Positions 1-5,241 of a DNA stretch of 5,242 nucleotides are shown one piece after another. The first letter of the stretch is position 1. Every line of letters begins with the position of its first letter. The position numbers were made by a program, and so were the translations under genes. The stretch is from positions 1-5,242 of the forward strand of contig CAJWGH010000091.1 in the NCBI GenBank assembly GCA_913031095.1, read 5' to 3'. This DNA is from an uncultured Chloroflexota bacterium (GTDB lineage: Bacteria; Chloroflexota; Dehalococcoidia; UBA3495). The notes below the pieces were generated by a model. The model saw only the letters and a program-made list of their open reading frames with translations, was not told the DNA's origin and did no database searches.

Positions 1-1
1 A

Positions 2-316
2 CGCATTACCCTAGAGGACGTGAGGGTGACCGGAAGGAACACTCAGGGCGTGATTGTCTGGCGCGATCGTGCGCCGGATGACTATGTCGCATCAATCGCT
101 GTTTTCCAGGAATCGGACACTCAATCATCCCCGGACGAGAATAACAACGGGAAAAAACCTACCACGGCACGCTCTAAAGAATCCGAAAATGAACAAACCG
201 GGGTAGACGACACCGAAGATATCGAAGATTACGAAGGAATTGAGGCCAACGATACCAAAGAATCTGACGCTGTACCGAAAGAAGATGATGAGGATGTAGA
301 GACCGGCGACGAATAA
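2..316 (+). CDS. gyrA: DNA gyrase subunit A, C-terminal end (partial, 5' end outside window)
   Basis: The reading frame is open from the left edge, so this is the 3' end of a longer gene; the GTG at 20 is internal, not a start. The visible 104 residues begin RITLEDVRVTGRNTQGVIVW. The GRNTQGV element is the conserved end of the last beta-propeller blade of the GyrA C-terminal DNA-wrapping domain (E. coli GyrA has the same GRNTQGV followed by an acidic tail). GyrA is the DNA-cleaving subunit of the enzyme that introduces negative supercoils in the cytoplasm. After about residue 36 the sequence becomes a 68-residue low-complexity tail with 26 Asp/Glu against 6 Lys/Arg, ending ETGDE. ParC, the topoisomerase IV subunit, is the alternative, but the GRNTQGV plus acidic tail favours GyrA. 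A strong hairpin follows the TAA stop at once. Confidence 0.85.
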   Translation, partial: RITLEDVRVTGRNTQGVIVWRDRAPDDYVASIAVFQESDTQSSPDENNNGKKPTTARSKESENEQTGVDDTEDIEDYEGIEANDTKESDAVPKEDDEDVETGDE

Positions 317-336
317 TCAGAACTAGGCATAATAAG

Positions 337-376
337 AATAAGAGAAGCGGTGTGTTCCCACACCGCTTCTCTTATT
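337..376 (+). terminator. Intrinsic terminator after gyrA
   Basis: An 18-bp perfect inverted repeat (337-354 pairing with 359-376) with a TTCC tetraloop lies 20 bp after the gyrA stop. The inner part of the stem is GC-rich (GCGGTGTG) and its outer end is AT-rich. The T-rich tract is short and broken (CTTATTTAAT), so it may also work as a transcript-stabilising hairpin. The outer A/T arms could let it act in both directions, though no gene runs into it from the right. Confidence 0.8.
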
Positions 377-509
377 TAATAGCCAATGCACATGCCTCTG
401 TTTCAACTTGAACGCAATCGATTTGTTTTGTACCATAGTTTAATAGTTGATATTAAGCTATCTTGAATATTAAATAATCTAATAATTATTATCAAGAGGG
501 CATGCGTAA
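377..509. other. AT-rich leader between gyrA terminator and hydrolase
   Basis: This stretch holds no gene. From about 420 to 494 it is much richer in A/T than the rest of the window and contains a perfect 12-nt palindrome, TAATAATTATTA, at 480-491. Promoter-like boxes for the hydrolase lie in it and are listed separately. Confidence 0.6.
447..475 (+). promoter_or_regulatory. Candidate sigma70-type promoter for the hydrolase
   Basis: TTGATA at 447-452 matches 5 of 6 bases of the -35 consensus and is followed, after a 17-nt spacer, by TTAAAT at 470-475, which matches 4 of 6 of the -10 consensus. Transcription would start near 482, leaving a leader of about 28 nt that includes the ribosome site at 495-500. 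A second, overlapping possibility is TTGAAT (463-468) with TATTAT (487-492) and an 18-nt spacer, but that would start almost on top of the ribosome site. In such AT-rich DNA both could be chance. Confidence 0.35.
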
Positions 510-1199
510 ATGAAACTGGTTTTCCTTCATGGAGCTGGAAGTTCCAGCCTCGCCTACTACTACCAACTTCGGCATTTCAGAAACTCCAAAGCAATCGACC
601 TTCCAGGACATTCTTCCGGCAAAGCCTGCAACGATATTGAAAGTTATCTCGAATGGGTTCGTGGCTTCATCACGGCCCGGCGTTACAAAGACGTTGTCCT
701 GTGTGGCCATTCCATGGGCGGAGCGATATCTCTGCTCTACGCCCTCCGCTACCCGGAGGAATTGAAGGGGCTCATCCTTATCGGTACTGGTGCCCGCTTA
801 CGAGTCCATCAGGACTATCTAAATCTCTGCCGCCAACCAGGCCCTGATAATTCCAACTGGTTGGCCGGACACATGAAACACTTCAATAGCGTAGCTCCGG
901 ACATGCACCCAGTCTTGTCCCAGAGAGCCGAAGAAGTCGGACCTGAAGTTGAACTGAATGACTTATTGGCCTGCGACAGGTTCGACGTTATGGACCAGCT
1001 TGGAAAGATCAACCTTCCGACCCAAGTTCTATGCGGGAGCGACGATGTAATGACTCCAGTTAAGTACTCTGATTACCTAACCGAGCATATACAAAACGCC
1101 CGAAAGGCTGTCATCTCGGGCGGCACTCATTTCGTACAGATGGAGAAATTCAAGAAGGTCAACGAAGAAATCGAGAGTTTCATGGGCAGCCTTAAGTAG
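510..1199 (+). CDS. Alpha/beta-fold hydrolase
   Basis: This is a 229-residue cytoplasmic serine hydrolase of the alpha/beta hydrolase superfamily. The N-terminal strand is followed by the oxyanion motif HGAG (7-10). The nucleophile elbow GHSMGG (66-71) places the catalytic serine at 68. GSDDVMTP (176-183) supplies the acid, most likely Asp179, and GGTHFVQMEK (204-213) supplies His207, so the triad is complete. The segment between about residues 95 and 165 would be the small cap over the active site. There is no signal peptide. At 229 residues it is shorter than the usual 260-280. Substrate cannot be read from the sequence; esterase, lactonase or C-C hydrolase roles are all possible. The ATG at 510 has an AGAGGG ribosome site at 495-500, and an in-frame TAA (507-509) directly upstream rules out an earlier start. 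The gene stands alone on this strand and converges on the flavin reductase 41 bp away; no clear terminator is visible in that gap. Confidence 0.92.
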   Translation: MKLVFLHGAGSSSLAYYYQLRHFRNSKAIDLPGHSSGKACNDIESYLEWVRGFITARRYKDVVLCGHSMGGAISLLYALRYPEELKGLILIGTGARLRVHQDYLNLCRQPGPDNSNWLAGHMKHFNSVAPDMHPVLSQRAEEVGPEVELNDLLACDRFDVMDQLGKINLPTQVLCGSDDVMTPVKYSDYLTEHIQNARKAVISGGTHFVQMEKFKKVNEEIESFMGSLK

Positions 1200-1240
1200 C
1201 GAGCCCTCTTATAGGTCGGCACCTTGCCCTTGTCCTGGTT

Positions 1241-1726
1241 TTACTCTCCGGCCGGGTTGTACCAACGGCTGTTGTAGAACATCAAAGGTGCGCTGGAATC
1301 GTTCCGGCGCATCTCTTTCACTTCCCCGACATAGATCGTGTGATCCCCATATACATGGGCTCCCTTCACTTCGCAACCGAAGAAAACCATCGAGTCGTCC
1401 AGGACTGGAGTTTTATCAGCGGCTTCGGAATAGTGATAGCTAACATCGCCGGTGCGGTCCTCTGGTTTCCTGGCGAAGTAGGCGCCCAAGTCCTGCTGTT
1501 CTTGTTTCAGTATGTTGACCCCAAAACGGCTGGTTTTTTCCAGATAGCCATGGGTGTGTGTGCCGTGGGCGACACAGACCATGACGGTCGGCGGATCGAG
1601 GCATATCGATGAGAATGCGTTAGCCGTCATGGAATGAGGCTCTCCATCGCCATCCAGGGTGGTTATTACCGTAACACCGGTTGCGAACTGTCCAAGAGCA
1701 GACCTAAATTCATCTTTATCTAGCAA
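1241..1726 (-). CDS. Flavin reductase-like FMN-binding domain protein
   Basis: This 161-residue protein is a complete single-domain member of the flavin reductase family (HpaC/NtaB type, split-barrel FMN-binding fold). Such proteins use NAD(P)H to reduce FMN or FAD and hand it to a separate oxygenase; some bind flavin for other purposes. Recognisable blocks are GQFATGVTVITT (12-23), MTANAFSS (33-40) and DPPTVMVCV (44-52) of the flavin pocket, NILKQEQQDL (71-80), GDHTIYVGEV (127-136) and PLMFYNSRWY (147-156). Length is typical. The start is taken as TTG at 1724-1726, because an in-frame TAG lies 9 nt upstream and no ATG or GTG gives the conserved N-terminus; an AGG about 8 nt upstream is a weak ribosome site. 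It lies 100 bp downstream of the BtuF-like gene on the same strand and has its own promoter-like boxes in that gap. No oxygenase partner is in the window, so the substrate pathway is unknown. Confidence 0.91.
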   Translation of the reverse strand: MLDKDEFRSALGQFATGVTVITTLDGDGEPHSMTANAFSSICLDPPTVMVCVAHGTHTHGYLEKTSRFGVNILKQEQQDLGAYFARKPEDRTGDVSYHYSEAADKTPVLDDSMVFFGCEVKGAHVYGDHTIYVGEVKEMRRNDSSAPLMFYNSRWYNPAGE

Positions 1727-1769
1727 GAAATATACCTACACAAAAAGTGATCCAGGTGTTATCGCCGAT

Positions 1770-1799
1770 ATTATATACGCTTGATTATCGACCTGCCAG
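1770..1799 (-). promoter_or_regulatory. Candidate promoter for the flavin reductase
   Basis: On the minus strand a perfect TATAAT (plus positions 1770-1775) is preceded, after an 18-nt spacer, by CTGGCA (1794-1799), which matches 4 of 6 bases of the -35 consensus. Transcription would begin about 35-40 nt upstream of the TTG start. This suggests the flavin reductase can be transcribed separately from the BtuF-like gene upstream. Confidence 0.45.
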
Positions 1800-1826
1800 T
1801 GTGGGGGTTTGCGGCGTTGCCAGGAT

Positions 1827-2798
1827 TTATGGGTAGGGTCTAAAACAAGTTCCGATATCCCCGTCCGAATGATTAGTGTATAGTTTTCGGTCGAGCTTGA
1901 CCACGGAGCCGCGAGGCACCAAATCAAAGAAAAGCTCGGGGTGGATTAATCCGGCTAATAACTCCAGGCCATCAATCGTCCTGGGACCAGGGCGGCTGAA
2001 GTATGAATGGTCTATCAGATAGACCTCCCCGTTCCTCACCGAAGACAAATCTCTCCATCCCGACTGCATCTCGAGCCACGGCGCTTCTCTCAGGTTTCTG
2101 GCCAGGTCCGACGAGCAAAGGTCTATAAATAGCTTGTCTGGGTCGTACTTTCTGACAACATCCCAATCTAGACGTTCGGCGCCGCAACCCGGGGCAAACA
2201 TGTCCTGGTTCCCGCCAGCGAGACGCAACATATCAGGTATCCAATGCCCGCCAACAACGAGGGGGTTGATCCCTTCTAGGGAGAACACCCGGGGTCGCCA
2301 CATCACCGATGCCAGCTTATCCTGGATAGCTTGAACGCGCTGGCGCATCCCGGCTACTACTAGATTAGCTTGGTCTTCAACCTCGCAGGCCCGGCCCACT
2401 TCCAGAATGGAGTCTAATATACCTTCAAAAGTCCTGGGCTGCAGTACCACGATATGAGGTTGGACATCCATCCCACCTACCACCCCAGTCACCTGCCCAG
2501 CATCGACTTCGCAGACATGGCAAAGGTCCTGGGTCAATATGACGTCGGGCGACTCTTTGAGCAACCATTCTTGGTCCAGCTCGTAGGGGTTCTCACCGTT
2601 GGAGAGCAGAGCAGTCATCGCAGCTTCCACCTCTTCGCTGGAAAGGACGGATGGATCGACCTTACTTCGGCTGACCACTGGTTTGCCTTGAGCTCCAATG
2701 GGAAAATCGCATAAATCAGAAACACCGGCGACCTGGTCGTCCAGACCTAAAGCGAATAGAATTTCTGTCCCGCTGGGAAGCAATGAGCAGATTTTCAT
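1827..2798 (-). CDS. BtuF-like cobalamin-binding family protein, no signal peptide
   Basis: This 323-residue protein belongs to the class III periplasmic binding-protein family usually annotated as cobalamin-binding protein or BtuF-like. It starts KICSLLPSGTEILFALGLDD, the family's opening beta strand and helix, then VAGVSDLCDFP (23-33), SPDVILTQDLCHVCEVD (83-99), LQPRTFEGILDSI (119-131), EGINPLVVGGHWIPDMLRLAGG (175-196) and SRPGPRTIDGLELLAGLIHPE (268-288). Unlike E. coli BtuF it has no signal peptide or lipobox, so it is probably cytoplasmic. It carries a CxxC pair (Cys93, Cys96) within the TQDLC.VC signature, which I recall as typical of the signal-less subgroup. The role of that subgroup is not settled; corrinoid or metal-complex binding is inferred. 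About 30 residues follow the usual end near HPELF and include Cys318. The ATG at 2796-2798 has AGGA about 12 nt upstream. No BtuC or BtuD gene is nearby. Possibly co-transcribed with the flavin reductase 100 bp downstream. Confidence 0.85.
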   Translation of the reverse strand: MKICSLLPSGTEILFALGLDDQVAGVSDLCDFPIGAQGKPVVSRSKVDPSVLSSEEVEAAMTALLSNGENPYELDQEWLLKESPDVILTQDLCHVCEVDAGQVTGVVGGMDVQPHIVVLQPRTFEGILDSILEVGRACEVEDQANLVVAGMRQRVQAIQDKLASVMWRPRVFSLEGINPLVVGGHWIPDMLRLAGGNQDMFAPGCGAERLDWDVVRKYDPDKLFIDLCSSDLARNLREAPWLEMQSGWRDLSSVRNGEVYLIDHSYFSRPGPRTIDGLELLAGLIHPELFFDLVPRGSVVKLDRKLYTNHSDGDIGTCFRPYP

Positions 2799-2843
2799 GC
2801 CTTAATCGTCATCCTACAAGCGTTTAAAAGGTTTGCCGAAAGC

Positions 2844-2873
2844 ATTTTAATCGCCACCACAAAATCCGAACAA
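2844..2873 (-). promoter_or_regulatory. Weak candidate promoter for the BtuF-like gene
   Basis: On the minus strand TAAAAT (plus 2844-2849; 5 of 6 to the -10 consensus) lies 18 nt after TTGTTC (2868-2873; 3 of 6 to the -35). It would give a leader of about 40 nt. The match is modest and could be chance. No B12-box or cobalamin riboswitch core is seen in the region. Confidence 0.28.
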
Positions 2874-2894
2874 CAAGCGCCACAAATCAGAAGT

Positions 2895-2923
2895 TTCAAG
2901 TATGAAAGCTGATGTATTATAAA
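2895..2923 (+). promoter_or_regulatory. Weak candidate promoter for the MFS gene
   Basis: TATAAA at 2918-2923 (5 of 6 to the -10 consensus) lies 17 nt after TTCAAG at 2895-2900 (3 of 6 to the -35). The overlapping TATTAT (2915-2920) is an alternative -10. Either would start transcription near 2927-2930 and give an untranslated leader of about 90 nt that contains both copies of the 13-nt repeat. Confidence 0.3.
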
Positions 2924-2961
2924 CTCCGACAATCCCCAAGGGTAGGCACGGATGACTGGGC

Positions 2962-3010
2962 TAAACCAGGCGGTTACAAGCCGTCGCCAGCCGATCTTAA
3001 ACCAGGCGGT
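2962..3010 (+). repeat. 13-nt direct repeat upstream of the MFS start
   Basis: TAAACCAGGCGGT occurs at 2962-2974 and again, without mismatch, at 2998-3010, 36 bp apart start to start. The second copy ends 8 bp before the ATG, so its AGGCGG (3004-3009) is also the best available ribosome site. The core has weak dyad symmetry (ACC-AGGC-GGT). It may be a paired operator, an RNA regulatory element, or a small duplication; the sequence alone does not decide. Confidence 0.7.
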
Positions 3011-3018
3011 CGCCCATC

Positions 3019-4317
3019 ATGGCACAGGGTTCATGGGTCCAAGTGTGGAGCCAATGGGACCTCCTGAAGCTGAATTCTTTTAGCTTTGGTATAACTGGGT
3101 TCATATTGGCCATGGATACGGTGGTCCTACCCATAATCGTGTTGACGGTAGCACCAGAAGGTTTAAAGAACACCTACCTGGCTATCCTTGGAATCAGTGG
3201 CCTGATTATGGCGGCGCTGATCCAACCAACCATAGGTCGAATCAGCGACCGGACTCAGTTTCCTCTGGGGCGACGAGTCCCCTTCATCCTCTGGGGATCG
3301 GTTTTCGCCGCTGTCGGCTTGGTTGGCATCCGCCTAGCGCCCAATTTTGGCGTCCTATTCGGCGTTTGGTTGTTCATTCAGGCCAATGTAAATATCGCCT
3401 ATGGCCCCGGGCTAGCGCTGATCCGAGACTGTGTACCACTGAACCGTATCGGTATGGCATCGTCCATGAAGATAATGTCAGATGCGGCCGGTGGGGCGGT
3501 GATGATTGCTATCACCGGCTCGTTGATTAGAAAGACCGGGTCTGACATCGACTGGGAATGGCTGTCCCTGGGAATCCTCGCCTTCTTGCTGATATTGGCA
3601 ATCTCCATCACTTCCGTCCAGGTATCTCGGCGTGAGTTTTCTTCGCCACCCAAATCCCAAGGCCAAGAAATAGCGCCTTCTTTTCGGTCGGTGCTGAACC
3701 CGCAGTTGGGGCTGTTCCTGGGGTCGAGGTTGATGATGATTATGGCCATAGCTTCTTTCCAGACCTACGGCCTGTTCTTCCTCCGCGATTCCGTGGGCCT
3801 GGACAATCCGGCGGAGGCGTTGGGGCGCATGATATTGGTGATTGCAGGGGCACTGGCCATAGCAGTCTACGTCGCAGGCTGGGTGTCTGACCGGGTTGGC
3901 CGTAAGTCGGTGGTCATGGCCGGAGCTATTGGCGCTGCCATAAGTACCCTTTGGATGTTGACCGCCGATGATTCCGTCCAGCTGCTGGTCATTGCCAGTG
4001 TCATCGCTGCAAATGTGGGCGTATTGCTCAGCGCAAACTGGGCACTAGCCAACGAGCTAGCAGACGAGAGTCAGGCGGGACTGCATATCGGCATCGTGAA
4101 TCTGGCGACTGTCTGTGGAGCCGCTGGCGCCAAGTTTTTGGGGCCAATCATAGACGCCTTGAACCACATTCCTGAGCACCCTGATGACTTTGGCTACCAA
4201 GTACTCATAACCGCGGACGCGGCGTTCTTCTTGGTAGGCGCTCTACTACTGATACCTCTGAAAACAACAGGCCGTGAGAATATCGCGAAGGACGCGGACC
4301 AACTACAAGGCCAGTGA
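3019..4317 (+). CDS. Major facilitator superfamily (MFS) transporter
   Basis: This 432-residue inner-membrane protein has the length and hydrophobic pattern of a 12-helix MFS secondary carrier. Approximate helices are 22-44, 53-71, 86-105, 109-127, 152-170, 180-200, 229-255, 270-288, 297-315, 319-337, 355-378 and 395-415, with a central cytoplasmic loop near 201-228. The family's motif A is present after helix 2 as GRISDRTQFPLGRR (73-86) and again after helix 8 as GWVSDRVGRK (287-296), the expected two-fold repeat. The extended SDRT..PLGRR.PFI form is like that of sugar/cation symporters (SLC45 or MelB-like) rather than drug exporters, but this is suggestive only. The substrate is unknown. 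The ATG at 3019 is the first usable start after an in-frame TAA at 2998; AGGCGG at 3004-3009 is a plausible ribosome site. It diverges from the BtuF-like gene and converges on the aldolase 12 bp away, so it might import a substrate of that pathway. Confidence 0.92.
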   Translation: MAQGSWVQVWSQWDLLKLNSFSFGITGFILAMDTVVLPIIVLTVAPEGLKNTYLAILGISGLIMAALIQPTIGRISDRTQFPLGRRVPFILWGSVFAAVGLVGIRLAPNFGVLFGVWLFIQANVNIAYGPGLALIRDCVPLNRIGMASSMKIMSDAAGGAVMIAITGSLIRKTGSDIDWEWLSLGILAFLLILAISITSVQVSRREFSSPPKSQGQEIAPSFRSVLNPQLGLFLGSRLMMIMAIASFQTYGLFFLRDSVGLDNPAEALGRMILVIAGALAIAVYVAGWVSDRVGRKSVVMAGAIGAAISTLWMLTADDSVQLLVIASVIAANVGVLLSANWALANELADESQAGLHIGIVNLATVCGAAGAKFLGPIIDALNHIPEHPDDFGYQVLITADAAFFLVGALLLIPLKTTGRENIAKDADQLQGQ

Positions 4318-4323
4318 TCCTTG

Positions 4324-4335
4324 CGCTAGCTAGCG
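4324..4335. repeat. 12-nt palindrome in the convergent stop region
   Basis: CGCTAGCTAGCG is a perfect palindrome that includes the TAG stop of the aldolase and lies 6 bp after the MFS stop. It is too compact to form a good hairpin without melting its centre, and no T-tract follows on either strand, so it is not called as a terminator. Confidence 0.5.
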
Positions 4336-5085
4336 TGCTTTGGCGGCTTTGTCCACGAACTCAGTTGCCCCCTTTGCCACCCACCCGTTCCAAGAAGTCA
4401 TCAAGAACTGAACCCCTTTTTGCGCATAGGCCTCCAAGTTCACGTCGTTGACCAAAGTCCCCGCCACCTTCCCTGCACCGGTTATCTTGACGATAGCTTC
4501 GTCTATGGCCTTCAATACATCCGGATGTCCGGCATTGCCGATATGGCCCATCGTCTGGGAGAGATCTGACGGCGCTACGAAAAATACGTCAATATCGGGT
4601 ACCGTTAGAATCTCGTCCAGGTTGGATAGAGCTTCCACTTCTTCCAAAAGCACCACCACCATCGTTTGGTCGTTTGCCTGATGAAAATACTCTCCGACTC
4701 CAAAGGACTGCCGTCCTCCAAACATGCCCCGGTAACCCGATGGTGCATATTTCGTGGACTGTGCAGCTTGTTCGGCAGCTTCATGAGAATTCACGTGAGG
4801 CACAACGATGCCCATGGAACCCCTATCCAGCGTGCGAGTAATCAGGCCGGGATCGTTGGAGTTGACTCTGGTGATGGAAGCCATCTCCCAAAGATCACAG
4901 GCCCGAGTCATATCGCCCAATGAGTCCCAGTCCACCGAGCCGTGTTCCATTTCTATCCACGCGCCATCAAACCCCATAGGTCCTAGAAAATCGATGATGT
5001 CGCTGCTCTGGAGTCCCGAAATCACGGTTACGATCTCTCCGTTCTGTAGTTTCTGTTTGGTTTTGTTGACCCTTATTGATGCCAC
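4330..5085 (-). CDS. HpcH/HpaI family aldolase
   Basis: This 251-residue protein is a full-length class II (metal-dependent) aldolase of the HpcH/HpaI family, which cleaves 2-keto-3-deoxy sugar acids or 4-hydroxy-2-oxo acids to pyruvate and an aldehyde in the cytoplasm. By comparison with E. coli HpaI, His48 in WIEMEHG (43-49) is the catalytic base, Arg73 in ITRVNSND (71-78) binds the pyruvate carboxylate, and Glu148 (in VVLLEEVEAL) and Asp174 (in APSDLS) bind the metal. The segments GSMGIVVPHVNS (89-100) and KYAPSGYRG (112-120) are also characteristic. The P-loop-like VGPxDLS of many relatives is VAPSDLS here. The true substrate is not readable; 4-hydroxy-2-oxoheptanedioate and 2-keto-3-deoxyrhamnonate are typical choices. 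The start is GTG at 5083-5085 with a perfect AGGAGG (5092-5097) six bases upstream. It lies 81 bp downstream of a probable gene end on the same strand, which suggests an operon. Confidence 0.92.
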   Translation of the reverse strand: MASIRVNKTKQKLQNGEIVTVISGLQSSDIIDFLGPMGFDGAWIEMEHGSVDWDSLGDMTRACDLWEMASITRVNSNDPGLITRTLDRGSMGIVVPHVNSHEAAEQAAQSTKYAPSGYRGMFGGRQSFGVGEYFHQANDQTMVVVLLEEVEALSNLDEILTVPDIDVFFVAPSDLSQTMGHIGNAGHPDVLKAIDEAIVKITGAGKVAGTLVNDVNLEAYAQKGVQFLMTSWNGWVAKGATEFVDKAAKAR

Positions 5086-5091
5086 GGTGGC

Positions 5092-5097
5092 CCTCCT
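5092..5097 (-). promoter_or_regulatory. Consensus ribosome binding site fixing the GTG start of the aldolase
   Basis: The minus strand reads AGGAGG here, complementary to the 16S anti-Shine-Dalgarno, with a 6-nt spacer to the GTG at 5085-5083. It is the strongest ribosome site in the window and decides the start where no ATG is available. Confidence 0.85.
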
Positions 5098-5166
5098 TAA
5101 ATCGAGGATAGATCCCGCCGTCTCGCCATCGAAGAGACAGCGAGCCCAGCCATTTTGCCATTCAGC

Positions 5167-5241
5167 CTAGGAATATACAAATTCGTAGTCAACGTTTTGG
5201 GTTACAGGCCCGAATCTCTCGCCAACTACAGCATCTTGCCA
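5167..5241 (-). CDS. Probable 3' end of the gene upstream of the aldolase (partial)
   Basis: One minus-strand frame is open from the right edge for 24 codons and ends with TAG at 5169-5167. The peptide begins WQDAVVGERFGPVTQ and ends DYEFVYS, which looks like real protein rather than noise. The motif D..VGE.FGPVT faintly recalls the start of MaoC-type hot-dog domains, but a stop only 24 residues later makes that unlikely unless the gene is broken, so no function is given. Another minus frame is also open at the edge, giving a 17-residue peptide that starts with ATG, and cannot be excluded. The 81-bp gap (5086-5166) to the aldolase holds its ribosome site and no clear promoter. Confidence 0.4.
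   Translation of the reverse strand, partial: WQDAVVGERFGPVTQNVDYEFVYS

Larger units (their letters stand above)
2799..3018. other. Divergent intergenic region between BtuF-like gene and MFS gene
   Basis: This 220-bp region carries no gene. It must hold the 5' control signals of both divergent genes. Visible contents are two weak promoter candidates pointing outwards and the 13-nt direct repeat near the MFS start. No cobalamin, FMN or other riboswitch core was recognised by eye. Confidence 0.7.

Noticed and set aside
20..316. Separate small gene starting at the GTG at 20
   Set aside because: The frame is open to the left edge, and the sequence reads through as the end of GyrA; the GTG encodes an internal valine.
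1200..1240. Terminator between the convergent hydrolase and flavin reductase genes
   Set aside because: Only 4-bp complementary stretches were found and no T-tract, so nothing can be called.
1340..1612. 90-codon plus-strand frame opposite the flavin reductase
   Set aside because: It is antisense to a gene with clear family motifs, has no ribosome site of note and its translation matches nothing recognisable.
1736..1927. 63-codon minus-strand frame across the end of the BtuF-like gene
   Set aside because: It overlaps the coding region in another frame and the intergenic gap, lacks a ribosome site and resembles no known protein.
2799..3018. Possible cobalamin riboswitch between the BtuF-like and MFS genes
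   Set aside because: No B12-box-like core and no fitting set of paired stems was seen on either strand.
3399..3749. 116-codon minus-strand frame inside the MFS gene
   Set aside because: The plus-strand product has clear MFS helices and motif A copies, so this is a shadow frame.
4808..5170. 120-codon plus-strand frame opposite the aldolase and its leader
   Set aside because: It lies almost wholly antisense to a well supported aldolase; its composition looks like a reverse-strand shadow.
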